A program made the translations under genes and the position numbers. A stretch of DNA of 64,000 nucleotides, from assembly GCF_001625195.1 (NCBI RefSeq), contig NC_054390.1, forward strand, positions 3,744,027 to 3,808,026, written 5' to 3'. The notes below the pieces were generated by a model, which did not search any database, was not told the origin of the DNA, and was given only the letters and a program-made list of their open reading frames with translations. Positions 22,729 to 35,178 of the stretch are shown in pieces. Each line of letters begins with the position of its first letter. The first letter of the stretch is position 1. Origin of the DNA: Drechmeria coniospora. Its lineage: Eukaryota > Ascomycota > Sordariomycetes > Hypocreales > Ophiocordycipitaceae.

Positions 22729-25012
22729 TTACCGCATGGCAAAGTCAAGGTCGCCGCCCATGGAGCCCATGCTGACCAGGGCGTTGCCTTCCGAGTCCGC
22801 TCCCCGAAAGGCGTGAAATTCGTTTCCGGCGCGTAATTGGGATTGACCCTGCATCTGGAAGCTACCTTGCCTCTGCGGTGGCGGACGGAAGGTGAGCGAC
22901 GGCGGTTGCGCCATCATGACCGTGTTCAAGCCCGACGCACGCATGCCCTGCTGCGCCATGCCGTTCATGTGCTGTGCCGTCCCATTATGGCCGTGGCCGA
23001 GGTGCTGGTGTTGCTGTTGACCCTGGGAGGCGTTGATTGCACCCGACTGCGTCGGGTTGCCCATGGGGCTCATGACCATGTCCGGTATGGAGGAGCAGCC
23101 AAAGCTGGCCATGCCGTGAGGGTAGTCGATGGCGGGAGACATGAGGCCCGGCGAGCTGCCAAAGGATCCGTTCATGTCGGCCGAGCTCTGCGGCGGCGCA
23201 GGTGGGGAGGCGTTGGAGTGAGTCGAGTTCGTGGCCGACTCGGGTGTGTTTCCGCTCATGTCCATGGCATACTTCTTCTCGTAATCCTCGACGGAGAACT
23301 TTCGGTCAAAGTCGGTGCCGGCCATGGACATTTGCACCGAGTTTGGCGGTTGCGCCATGCCGGCGTTTCCGAAGCCGTCAAAGATGTCGATGCTGGCCAT
23401 GTTGACGTTTTCCGGCACGTCCTGGAGCATGGGGCTGGCGGTTCGGGGGAGCAGCTCGCTCAGCTTCTTCATGAGAAGCGGCAGGAACCGATGGTCCCCG
23501 TTGCGGGAGACGGCCACCATGGAGATGATTTGGTTCAGGTGCTCGCGCGGACCTACGGCGAAAGGATCGCGCGAGGGCGGCTGCATGGAGAGGAACTCGG
23601 TCATGGACGACGTCATCTGGACCAGCTTTTCAATCTTGTCGGCGTCAGCAACGTTGCGGGAGCACGGACGGGCGCATGCACGCGAGGGGGGGGAGGGGAG
23701 GCGGCATACCAGCCTTGGACCGAGCAGGTCGATCTGCACGGGGAACTGCGACGCCATGCCGACGAGGAGCTCTCGGGACAGGTGCACGGGGTACTGAAAG
23801 GACATGGCGTCGTCCCCGTTGCCGCCGACACGACCCGTCAGCTGCCAAAAGGTGTTCTTGAGCCACTGCTGGTTGGTCTGGACGTCGTTGAAGGCGGCGT
23901 CTTGGCAGGCGTAGGACTGCACCAACTCGTTCAGCTGCTTCTGCAGCCCGCTCAGGTACTGGGTCGACAGGTGGCCCATGGTCTTGTTCCAGACGGCCGT
24001 GAGCGTGTCGTCGAACGGCTTGTACATGTTCACGAGGAGAACGAAGCCGTTGAGCAGGTGGGACTGAGGATCGTTCGGGTCATCGGCGACGGTGGGGGCG
24101 TTGATGGTCGCCTGGAGGGAGATGGGGTGTTGACGCTGGATGGCGTACGCACTGCAAGACGGGCGGCCGTCAGCACGTTGCCGCGGGAGGCTAGGCTTGC
24201 GGCGCGGAGGGGGAAGGAGGTAGGACTCACCGTTCGGTGACGAAGAACAGCCAATACAGGCGTCGACGGCGCGTGGCCTCGGCGGCGTCGAACTGCAGGT
24301 AGTATTCCTCCTTGGACATGCCGATCATGTGGATCATGGTGGTGGCCTCGCGAAGGTAGTACCAGGCCTTGTCGTGCATCTCCTGGCCGTTGTAGCAGCC
24401 GAAGAGGAAATAGTTGGTGGCGAGGGCGTTGAGGGTGATGGAGTCGAGGTAGTCATACCCCTTGCGGACGCGGATGGCCTCCTCGAGGAGCAGCTGGCTG
24501 GATATGATGTTGGCGCCGGGCATCATGTCGAGGTTGTAGGGGTCGCCGGGCGGCATGGCCATGCCGGGCTGCAGCATGACGAAGGCGCACAGCGAGGTCA
24601 TGAGGCAGTAGGCGTCGCGATTCTGCTCCATGTAGAGGACCTGCTGCTCGACCTGGCGGCGGTCGAGGATGGGCGCCTGGGCGTAGAGGTTGTCGAAGAA
24701 GAACTGGGCGCAGTCCTTGACGAGCTCGCTCGTGAGGAGGCCCGGCGTCGGGCCCAAGGCCGGGTTCGTCGGAGGGCACGGGATGCCGTTCATTCGGCTC
24801 TGGACCTTGGCCGACAGGCTGGTCTGCCGCTGCGTCTCCCTCAGCTCGCTGATGACCTTGGCCCTCGAGCCCTTGGGGCCCTTCTTCTGGGGGATGGCAT
24901 TGTAGGTGCACGAGAGCTGGGCCGAGGAGCAGTTCCGGCACGGGTTGATGCCGTCACACTTGACCTTGCGACGATGACAGGCATCGCAGGCCCTCTTGAC
25001 GGCCTGGGACAT
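22729..25012 (-). CDS. Zn(II)2Cys6 transcription factor with fungal-specific middle domain
   Basis: Three exons: complement(22729..23634, 23710..24151, 24231..25012), 709 aa. The zinc cluster is at the extreme N-terminus: Cys 9, 12, 19, 25, 28, 35 with spacing C-x2-C-x6-C-x5-C-x2-C-x6-C (KRACDACHRRKVKCDG). A basic linker QKKGPKGSRAKV and a fungal transcription-factor homology region (about 100-400) follow. The C-terminal third is Met/Gln/Ser/Gly-rich low complexity, a likely activation region. Intron 1 (79 nt, GTGAGT...TTGCAG) and intron 2 (75 nt, GTATGC...ACAAG) keep frame; intron 2 is itself open, so an unspliced reading would insert about 25 residues. The linker and N-terminus recall regulators of the AmyR/maltose-sucrose utilisation type, but I assign that only tentatively. 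Nuclear; binds CGG-type half sites by family knowledge. Targets unknown; no obvious sugar-use genes are adjacent. Confidence 0.9.
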
Positions 25013-25600
25013 GATGGGCGGAGATGTTTACCGAATCTTGGTCGACTCGGCCGGCGCGTCGGAGGCCGCAGATGGCAAGGTTCTCGATACCACCCCAAGG
25101 CGCTATCAATTCGACGGGGACCCAGAGGGTTGGTATTTGCGGGGGCGGTTGGGCGAGCACTCGCCGGCGCACACTCGCGTGGCCAAAGGTAGGAAGAGAC
25201 GGACGGACGGGGGAGGGGGGGGGGGGATCGACGTTGAGCCTGCAGGCGGTATTCGGCCCTTTCGAAGCGGACCAAAACGCGGGGAGCCGAAGACGGTCGG
25301 TTGGCGTGCTCGTAGCCTGGGGCGATTCGACCGTCGAGCGAAGCCTACGAGTAAGCGGACGCGTCGAGGAGACGGTGCGCGGGATGAGGCCGCGCTATGC
25401 GTGAGGCGACAAGCCTGGCGGTCGAGCAGGTATCACCGATGCCGTTTCGCGATGCGTCTGACGGGATTTGGGATGGAGAATCGAGGAGCGAGGAGGCGAG
25501 AGCGAAAAAGAGTGGGTGCGGGTGGGTTTTCTTTGAATTGCTGAGAGGCAAGACGACGTGTTGCACTAGCAGCAGGCCGTCAGGCACTTGCAGATACAAA
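25013..25600. other. Promoter side of the Zn2Cys6 gene
   Basis: This is the upstream region of the minus-strand regulator gene. It is GC-rich with a G tract at about 25210-25227. No gene or clear element is visible. Confidence 0.4.
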
Positions 25601-28600
25601 CGCATACCTACCGTGTACAGCACTCGCGCGCAGGACTCGGGCGCAGCGCAAGTACTTGTGTAGAGTACGTGTGTACAAGGACGGTACTCTACAATACTGT
25701 AAGTAAGTACTCCTCCGTACATCCATCTGTACTCCGTAGTGGCAGATGCTTCTGGAGCAAGGACCGTACTCCATGTACAAGTACATCGAAATGCAGACTT
25801 ACAAATACAAGCATGTACAAGTACAGAGCCTCGCAAGGAAACTTGGGGCGCCGTGTTTGTCTGTCCATGTTCCTGTACATGCACCGTCAGCCAGGGAGGC
25901 CGGTTACAGGTACCTTGGGTACGAGGGTGTGGCAAGTAATTATTACTGTAAGTAGGTGGGTGGACTTACACACCGACACCGTACTGTACGTGTGCAGGCA
26001 ATAGGCCGTAGAACAAGTCAATCGAGGCCACTCATGGCGAATAGGCAACAATAGCGCAGCGCAACGCAGCGGCTGGTGGGGGGGCCAAGGGGGGGCGCGA
26101 TCGGATGGCAAGATGGAGTGAGTGGTGGAATGTGGAATGTGGCAGACCGCTGAGCGAGCACCGAGCGCGAGCGGGCTGCAGATGCGGCAACGCCTTTGCC
26201 CCTTGCGCTGCTCCTAATTTCTTCTCCTTTGGTCCGGCCAGGAACTGGAGGCTGGCACTGGTTGCTGAGTGGACAGCGGAGGGGTGGCGAAGCGAGAGGT
26301 CAGTCCCCGGTCCAATTGGGCCAAGCGAAGGAAAGGTGGCGTGTGGGTCCAGCAGATGTGGCAGAGACAGGGAATGAGGTCACACTCTACAGTGAGTGCC
26401 TGCACTGGCACTGTACACTTACAAGCACGCATCCACATATCGGCCACCTCTGCGGTGCACTTGTGCTCTACGTTCAGATTGACATGTACCCGTACAGTGC
26501 AGTTACAGTGTCGGTAGTACCAAGGACAAAGGCACGGTCGGTGCGGCTGCCGCTGCGGCAGGCCTGTCTGCCTGTGCAGTATTAAGTAGTTGTACGGAGT
26601 AGGGTGTACAAGTACTGTACAGGCAGGGACACCAACTTGACAAGTATTTACCGTATTATGCTTGAATACAGTGTGCGGAGTACGGGGCACGTAAGTCCAA
26701 GTAATTACTGGAAGGAAGAGTTCTACCAACACTCCGTACTAGTTCATACTCTGAGAGCTGGGATGTTTGTCATGACTTCGTAAGCCGATTGCTCCTCGTC
26801 AGCACTCGTACATAGGTAGCATCCACCCTGGAGCGCACCTCGCACCATCATGACGTCGATCCATTCGCAGTAGGGCATGCCCACACTTGCTTGCTGGACA
26901 CCTGCACTGACGGACACGCACAGAAAATGTAGACATATGTAACGTGCATAAGTACGTGCGTGCCTGCAGGTATTACCGTAGGTGTACTTATTAATACTGT
27001 ACGGAGTAATACACCTACTGCACATGCGCTTACTTACAAGTATACGCGCTGCGGAGTGCTCCGCACATGTAGGTGCATAGAACAAACAATACGCGCGGAA
27101 TAATCCCCGCCCCCTCCAACGGCCTCAACACCCTCGCGAGTACTCCGTACTTAGGGATGGTTGCGCAAGTACGACACAGTACGAGCACACTGTACATGTA
27201 GTCCGTCGCACGAGCCGAGGAGCCCCTGACAATTCCGCCTCAGCTCGGAACTGTGCAAATTGATTCGTAGTCTCAGGAGGACGGCGCGCAGACACATGTC
27301 CTCCGTACATGGTCATTTTACCCAAGTACCGAGAGCGCTCGGGGCATCATGGCGTTTCGTGGAGGCAGGCAATTTCGCGTCGAACTCGTACTCGTGCCCG
27401 TATTTACTTCGTGGCTTGACAGGTAAAGCGGACCTGTCTTTGGCAGGCCAGGCCAGGCCAGGCAAAGCGATGAGTTGCCACGCTGTGCGCGCAAGGTGAC
27501 GGGGTGAGGTTGGGCTTGACATCATCGTGCGGTGCGGAGCGAGCGACGTTGGAGAACTCGCACTTGTCCTCGGTATTACAGCCTTCTCGTTCGCAGGCGA
27601 AGGAGTATGTGGAAGTACGTGGTCGCCGCGCGTCACACTAAGTGCAAGTACTGCATAGAGGGACCTACTACTGTAGTACTGTATTGGCCGTTGTGGTGCT
27701 TGGTCATGGTGCCCAGGAGCAGCCGATACCAGATGTTGCGAGCCCTGTACCTTGCAGGTGTCTGCAGGTGTACTTGTAGGTGCACGGCAGCCTGTACGTG
27801 AACAACTACTAATTACTAGTAGGTACTATTACAAGGAACCTAGTAGTAAGTCAAGTACAGTACATGTACTCCGTAAAGTATGGAAGTAAGTAATGCACCA
27901 TGGCACTGGCAAACACACGACCCGAGGGGCGGAGGCTCCACACACTACATGCAAGTAGGTGTATGCACGAAGTACTCCGTAGGTACCGCATGCATCAGGA
28001 AGTATTATAGTGCAAGCGCAGCGCTGTACGTCCATCGCTCGTTTTCTTGCTCCTCTCGTGCAACCGCTCGTCGTTGGGTGGTTTGGTTTCGACCATGACG
28101 CTGGAATGCTCCGTTCATCCTGAGCAATCAAACTGATGGTGCATCTGTCCTGTCTCTGCCCTCTTGACTCTTGGGCGTCCTGGTACCCGCACCTTTGCTC
28201 GTATGGGGTTCTGGCAGCAGGAGAAACGATCGACATCTGCACGGGAACCAACTGCCGTCTGGCATGCTCTGCTTTTTTCTTGCGAGCGTCAACTGACCAC
28301 CCCCCTTCAATCCCCATCCCCCATCCCCCATCCCCCGTTCCCCATCCCTCATCCCCTCTTCCCACCCTCTTCGCCCCCTTGCCCCCTTTCGCCCGCTCGC
28401 ACCCACCCTTTTGTCTCGTGGGCTGCCAAATGCCTTGGCGTCGCCGTCGGTAAGCTCGGGGTGCCCGACGCTGGATGCTGTCCGGATGAACCAATCGCCA
28501 GGGTGCATCACCTGCGGCCTGCGGCGAAATGAGAATGGCGACACGGAGACACGGAGAGATTGGAGGCAACATGGCACAGGAAGCACACGTGGTACGGTGA

Positions 28601-30350
28601 CGTGGAACACGACTTCTGTCCCCCAAGGATGGCGCATGTCCGTCGACGTGCAGTCCGCGTACGTGTACAGTATTTACATGCGCTGGTGCGTACGGGGAGT
28701 CGAACAGGCCAGTCTCCTACATTCTAACGTGGCAGGCCGGTAGACGTTCTCTGAACGCCATACTGTCCGTGCTTGTAATCATTCATGCGCTGGCGGGTGT
28801 CTCTGTCTCGAGTTTTGGTCCACTATCTGTGCTCCATGCCTGGTACCTGTCACTTATGGTTGTCTTGTAAGTATTCCATGTACACGGTACTCGCAGGCCG
28901 TTAGCAGCCATTGTCCGTGCCTCGGTCGGTACGCTGCTCGGTACTAGCCAGACTAGTTCTGCGATGCATACCTCGGCACTACCCAGTACGGAGTACACGC
29001 AGGTAAGTACTGGTCTGCCTTGAACCTACTAATAGGTAATACCAACTGTACGGAGTACGGAGTATGACGGAGTGGATGTATTCTGTACGTATGCTCATAA
29101 ACCGCACGCTGTACGTTGTACATGCAAGTGTGCTCGCATCGCTCATTGCGCGACGGCAACGACGACGGCGTCCCGCTGTAACATGGCCGGCCGCAGGGAC
29201 CTAGTACTGGGCAACCGCCGGAATGAAATGATATGATCGGAGTAATATCCCTCCGTATCGCTGAGTCAACGTGCCGTGGCCTTTTTGAAAAGCAGCCGTG
29301 CTCCCCCCGTACGCAACCCCGGCGGCACCCGTGAACGCATCATTCGTACACGACGTACTCTACCTGTCGACAAGTCCATCGTCCATGCCGCTGTCGAGCA
29401 CGCCTTGCCATGCTGACCACCTACTAAGGTTAGTTAGTACCTACTCCGTACCAGTACTTGCCTTGCACTGCAAGCGCCTACCTCGTAGCAGCAATAGCAG
29501 TGCGCTGTACCCTGTACTCTCTCTAGGACAGTCGTGGCATCATACCTATTGCAGGGGTGCATATGCAGGCTGCCAAACGCACCACAAGGTACATGCATTT
29601 CCGGGGGGGTCATGATGATACAACGTTGCATGCTTGTTCGACTTTGCCTGCTGTATTCCGTACAAGTACTCGTATGTCTACACCGCCAAAGTGTCCATAC
29701 GTTCTACTTGGTCTTGTATACATGTACGGAGTGCGAAGTACGTGTGGTGTATGTAGCTATACTTGCTACCAAATTGAACTCCGCCCATGTTCGGAGTAAA
29801 TGTACAACTCCCCCATATCCGTTCAACTACATGGGCAGTACGTGTACGGAGCACGTATTAATTACTTGGTAACGAGCACCCCTGGGGCGGCCGACCCTTT
29901 CGTCAGCCCTTGTGAATCAAACGTTTCTCTCCATCAGCCGTCCCCTAGGCACTTGATCAGGCAAGAGTAGAACGAGAACGTCCATGTCCCTCACAGGTGT
30001 GGTGTGGTGTACGGAGTATTACTGTACTGTAATTTCATGGACGCGCACGAGCATGCTCAGCCTCCGCTCGAGCATCTCGGCGCGCTGGGTGTATACATTT
30101 ACTTTGACATTGTTGTAGCATCGTACTCCGTCCATGCAAGTATTGATACCTTGTGCACGCAAAAACAAGTAAATGATACCCATGCTGTATGATGCTTGTA
30201 TGATGCTGTATGAATAGACAGTATGGAGTGCTACTTGCTTGTATACAGTATGTAGGTGTATGCTCTACTGTAGAGTACTTAATTGGAAGACAAGACGAAC
30301 ATGTACTCCGTTATACTCCGTACATCCGTACACAAAATGTACATGTACTG
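25600..30350. repeat. GTAC-word satellite island 2 (gene-poor)
   Basis: The vocabulary is the same as in island 1 (TACTCCGTAC, CAAGTAC, GTACATGTAC, TACAGTAC, GTAAGTAAGTA), in both orientations. The island is interrupted by ordinary segments at about 26030-26380, 27330-27600 and 28040-28620. Open frames through it, including a 265-codon reverse frame at 27829-28626, are low-complexity and end in the repeats. No protein domain, RNA gene or transposon signature is visible. Confidence 0.85.
28309..28358. repeat. 7-bp CCCCCAT repeat tract
   Basis: The single A (or its G substitute) recurs every 7 bp through 28309-28358, giving an imperfect (CCCCATC)n array of about seven units inside a purine/pyrimidine-asymmetric tract that extends to about 28410. 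Confidence 0.85.
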
Positions 30351-33300
30351 TACTGGATTATGTCATACACCCGCTTCTCCGTTTCCTCTTCTCTAGCATC
30401 TCCTGCCTGCAGACGTCACGCACAAGCCATTCCCTTGATTGCCCCATCACCCCGATCCAACAGTTACTCTTTTGAGATTGCCCATGATCGTCCAACCATG
30501 ATGGATGCCTTGACCTCACGCGTGCCGCATATCATGGCATTGCCCTTGGTTTCCTACTGTTCATCATTAATGCAGCTCGTGGTTCTCATCTCGTTTTGTC
30601 CGCTGCTGTGAATCATCCACCTTGCCTTCAAGCCATATCGACCTGCTCACCAGCCACGTCTACCCTTAACCGTGCAACACGGCGTGTGCAAAAAACGTTA
30701 TGCTTGCATCGTCGCCATCTACAGCTTGATGTTAACAACCGCGGTCCATAATAAGCAACAGAATATTGGGTCGAGGAAGTGGCCTGATGCAGCGAGTTGG
30801 CCGATGCCGCGACCTAGCCGACGCTACGAGTTGTCTGATGCTGGAGCCGAGATCGTTCAAACACATTCGAGGGACGCAAGGTTGTGACGCGACTGGACAT
30901 TTGGCCGTGGAAATGAACCATGCCTCCACTTGCTCGTTTGGAAAAATGACCATCTTGTGTTGACCTGGAGAACGCAGCCATCAACCGTACCTTCACGAGA
31001 CTATCCGCAGGAGATACCCACGGTAACCCTTACCAGTTGACACACGAAAGTGACTACAGCATGGCCTTATGCGTGGCATGCATGTGCAATGCATGTCATA
31101 TGCCTTCGACGGTCGCTGTGAACAGACTTCGACCCAACCGGAGAGCCGCTCCGGCCAAGGTGTGCGAAGTATCCAATCTCTCCGTGCCTGTCGCCATTCT
31201 CTCATGTGCTCTGACTGGACGCACCTAGGCGAACAAAGTTGAGATGTGCCACATGTTCGTGGCAGCTGTGTCGACATTTCTACTTGCCAGACCTGCTCCG
31301 TAAATCTTGGTGCTCGGGCCGGTCGACTTTTCGAACAGGCTTTGTACCGTATCGCTGCGGCTGATGCAACCAGCTCCATTGCATGCGGAACCGAACGAGT
31401 GAGCCTCGGAGAAGAGAGCCAGTGTATTCAGATGTGTAGCCCACGCGAAACTGCATCGGCAGCGGTGCACGCCGGGTGCAACTGGCGGCAGAGACCCTTT
31501 GAGAGTTTTGCGAACTCGTCGCATAATTGGCCTGGACGATGAACTCCCTCCTACCACGCTTCTTCGCGCATTACGGATCAGAATTTTGGATGTTGAAAGA
31601 ACAGGCTAGGCCCCTCGTCTCGTACGGGCCACTCCGTGCAACCAGGTGATGTGTATCGATCATCGCCCAACCAGTGTCGGCCGGTGATGCCTAATCGCCC
31701 TTGGATGTGGCCTGGCAGCACCTCGTATCTGCAAAGGATGGCCGCTCATAAGTGATAGATGTCCCTCGACGACTTCATTGAATCCAGGCACAATACCCGA
31801 CATGTGCGGACGGGAAGAATTCATGGCCATTGGCCACGAATGACATATTTTACGTGCTGTGGCCACACCTTCGCAGAACATCGGCTCGCCATAGAAGAAA
31901 ATCACATCATTCCCATCCAATTGCTTCGCCTGCTTTTTGGTACCCTGTACGGAGCACATCCATTGAGGTTCAGATCGGAGAAGATGACTGAGAGAACTTC
32001 CGAGCCGTCTTGGCAACTACCCCAACTGTGCATGGGTGCCTTCACGTTCTGATGCTGGCAGTGGCCACGAAGCTAAATAACCGACGGCAGTGATGTGACA
32101 CGAACACATTCTCGAAATACACGGTAGTCCGATTTGGCGCAGTCCAAATTCCAAAGATATGGTGCAGACGTTGGGCGCCGGAGCGGAGTCGCATTGTCGG
32201 GCATTGGCTGCAGGCCTTCATGCCCAACACAGCCTTGCTTGAGCGAACATGACAGAATTGATGCATCCTATCGATGCAACTGCAGAGTACGAAAACCACA
32301 TCTCCCCAGCATCGGCTGCAGTTGCATCGCAACAAACTCCAGATGGTGGGTTGCTACAACCACCCCTACCGCACGCCGCATGCTGCGCCCCCAACTTCCT
32401 TGCCATATACCCAAGCGATATTCAAAGGGAGAAGCAAGGAATTTGCGTGGAATACCATGGAGGTGATTCAATCATCCCCTTGCGTCAGATTGTTTGTCTC
32501 TATGGGATCGCGTTGCTGGCAGACGCTCAATGTGGTCACGTCCACCCCTGGTTACAGGCTGCTAGGGCAACATCTGTATCCTAGCCAGTATCCTCCAGTT
32601 GTTGGATATTGCTGTCATGTTTCATCGCATGAAGTACTGCATCAATGAAAATCTTGTCGAAAAAATTCCGCTAGGAACTGTTCAAGGACGCTATCCCGTT
32701 GCCGGACCATTACCCCTGAAAACTGCAGTTGCAACATCCGTCAACGCATTTGGTTCTCATGAAAGTCAAGTGCAGTTCGGTGAAGAAAGAGAACATGGCG
32801 ACCAAAGACATTGTAATTGAGACGAATATTGTAAGCAAGTACAAGATCTCATATGAAGGCATCTACGAAACTGTAATATAAACTTGGTCGTGAATATGGG
32901 CAGGCGACCAGCCTCGCTTCGGCAGAACCGCCGGCAAACCTGGCTTGACCACCAATCAAACCCCAGAATAACCATTCGTATTGTTTAATACGAGGAATAA
33001 TATGCCGGAAAATAGGAAACAAGCCACTGTAGAACGGGTGCAGGCGAGCCCAACATCTGCCCAGGGGGTGTGCCCGACGGTTCATGACCGACTCGCCTGG
33101 AATCCGCCTGCCGAGGCAAGTGGGTGGTTTCGGAACACCAAAGTGAGTAATATGTACGAACCAAGAGATTTACACAGCCACCTTGATAGTGGCATCGTGT
33201 TCTAGGGTTATTGCATGCTTAGAAATTGTCTGCGCAGCAACCACCAATGACGAAGGACAGGGACCTCGAACATTCAACAAGTGATATTAGGCCTTTCAAA

Positions 33301-33788
33301 CTGATACGGTGTTTGCTCATAGATGATCACGTCGCTGCTTGCATGTAGCGAAAATGGCAGCGTCGATAGGAGATGGAGCCGCATCACAGAGTTGTTGATG
33401 AACGTCACCGCGGACATAAGCCCTACTCGTGGGACTTCAAGAGTAATATGATCATCCTTCACGCTGAAACACAGGAAGGATACATTGAAAGAGGGTAATT
33501 AACTCGACTGGGCGGTCGATTTTAGAATGCAGACTAATGTTGCTCTATCTGAGGCCTGCTTCTACGGCCTCTCCTATTCTGATTTTCGAGGATGCGAGTG
33601 TGCCACGTCCACAGCATCCGTTCGACGAGAAGCAGAATAATGCAATCATGCAACAAACAGGTTGCCTCTTGAATTTCCGAATCATACTCGTATCATGCTC
33701 AATTTCGAATTGCCTTTGACCTCTCCGATATCCTCACCCCCCCTCCCCTCGGAAGCAGCCGTGCCACGAGGCTTCCCTCTGAAAGGAT
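30350..33788. other. Unassigned gene-free region of different texture
   Basis: GTAC words become rare here and the base use is less GC-rich than in the coding blocks, with many CA/TG dinucleotides. Short open frames exist on both strands (for example reverse 31660-32016 and 33274-33462, forward 32249-32584), but I could not join them into a gene with conserved motifs. It could be a decayed gene, an old mutated transposon or plain intergenic DNA. Confidence 0.5.
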
Positions 33789-35178
33789 TCACTCGCCATC
33801 TGACTCGTCAGAGTCTTCCATAACAAATGCAGCCGACCCTGCAGAATACTTTGGAGCGATATAGGTGGTCAAGGGGTGAAGTGCATAGATCGGAGAGGCC
33901 CTCTGCAGGCCGTCCCCGTACGCTGCCAACCATGGTGGGAGCATTCGGGTCGGGATGGCCCAGCCCAATTGGCTGTTTCGCAGCCAGAGTCGAACCATGT
34001 GGCGAGATGTGCTTTCGTCATCCTCGTAGGCGTCACGGCGATGAAGGATGGCCCAGTTGTTGAGAAACAGAAAGCTGCCAGTCTCGAGCTTCAATCGCAC
34101 CTCGGCCTGCATGGCCACGTCGAATAACCTCTCGAGCGCATGCCTTTGTCCCGTTGTCAAATCCGGAATGTCTGCATGGGTACTTGCGGCATGGCGCCCG
34201 AAGCGGTTGGGGTCCAGGCTTGTCATCAGCTTACCCCCGTGCATGGCCAATGCCGGGGCCAGATAATACCGACTGTGGTGACCCGATCTAGGTGAGATGT
34301 AAATCATCCTGCTTACCAATGCCATTGGCTGTCAATCGTAGGGAGCATGGAGTGCATACATCTGAACGGGCCAGTTGGGGGCCAGAAGTGTCTGTAGGAC
34401 GTCAGGCTCATCATCAAGAAGCCTGTTATACGCAGTCCAAGCGGAACTCAGACATATGCAGCCACCAGCACATGTACCGTGGCGAGCTTGCAGGGCTAGG
34501 ATGTCACAACCCATGTCGTTGTGGAAAGGCTGGTGGCATGGGAGACTTGAGCTGTCTGGCGGCTGCAGATTCAAGACGGATTCAAACCAAGGGGTGTACG
34601 TACGAGCGCTTTGTTGGAGTGAATCCCATGACGTTTCTCCATGGGAACATTCCAAAGTTTCGAGTTGGTGATGTGGGCTGAGAACACGATGAGTGACATT
34701 CTAGAATCAGATCAAAGAAAGGCGTGGCATCAACTGACCCAAAATGTTCCCCTTTGTGTCCTGATATCCCCTCTTGTCGGCGATATGACTAGCGATCCCT
34801 AGGAAGATAATGACGCTGTCCTTGATGGAATACTGGGCCATATCCAGGCCTTGGATGACAGTGAATCCGAGGCCACCGTGAACTGACTGGGCGACATTCT
34901 GAAGCTGGCGTGCAAGGCCTCCAAGGGGAAAGGTGGCGGGGGAAACTTGGTCCAAGTCGAGTTCAAGAGCTACCACCCACTGTTAGGTTCATCTGCAGAC
35001 ATTTTGAAGCCATGTATCTTGAGTACATACCCTTGAAATGTTCTAGGGATGTATTTATATCGGAAATCTCATTGGAGGTGAGTTTCAACTTGTAGAGCTC
35101 TTCGTCCTTGTTCCTGAGGCTCTGTTCAGACCATACGAGAGGCCCTGATAGTGATCTTGGTGTCGGTAGCTCGGGCAT
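33789..35178 (-). CDS. TauD/TfdA-family Fe(II)/2-oxoglutarate dioxygenase
   Basis: Five exons: complement(33789..34287, 34360..34529, 34604..34677, 34739..34969, 35031..35178), 373 aa. Introns are 72, 74, 61 and 61 nt. Splicing recreates a continuous jelly-roll dioxygenase: N-terminal ELPTPRSLSGPLVW, then GLGFTVIQGLD, then KLWNVPMEKRHGIHSNKALP running into FHNDMGCDILALQ. His154 and Asp156 form the HxD iron site, the distal iron His is His290 (FLNNWAILHRRDAYE), and the 2-oxoglutarate Arg lies in HMVRLWLRN. The C-terminus is acidic (EDSDESDGE). Family members hydroxylate or desaturate small acids, sulfonates or secondary-metabolite intermediates; the substrate here is unknown. The start could also be 29 codons further upstream (Met at 35265). 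The gene is intact but isolated in gene-poor DNA, with no biosynthetic partners seen. Confidence 0.87.

Noticed and set aside
22837..24240. Forward 467-codon frame
   Set aside because: Exact antisense of the Zn2Cys6 regulator exons, which carry real motifs on the minus strand.
27829..28626. Reverse 265-codon frame in island 2
   Set aside because: Low-complexity, includes the 7-bp repeat tract and terminates in GTAC words; no recognisable domain.
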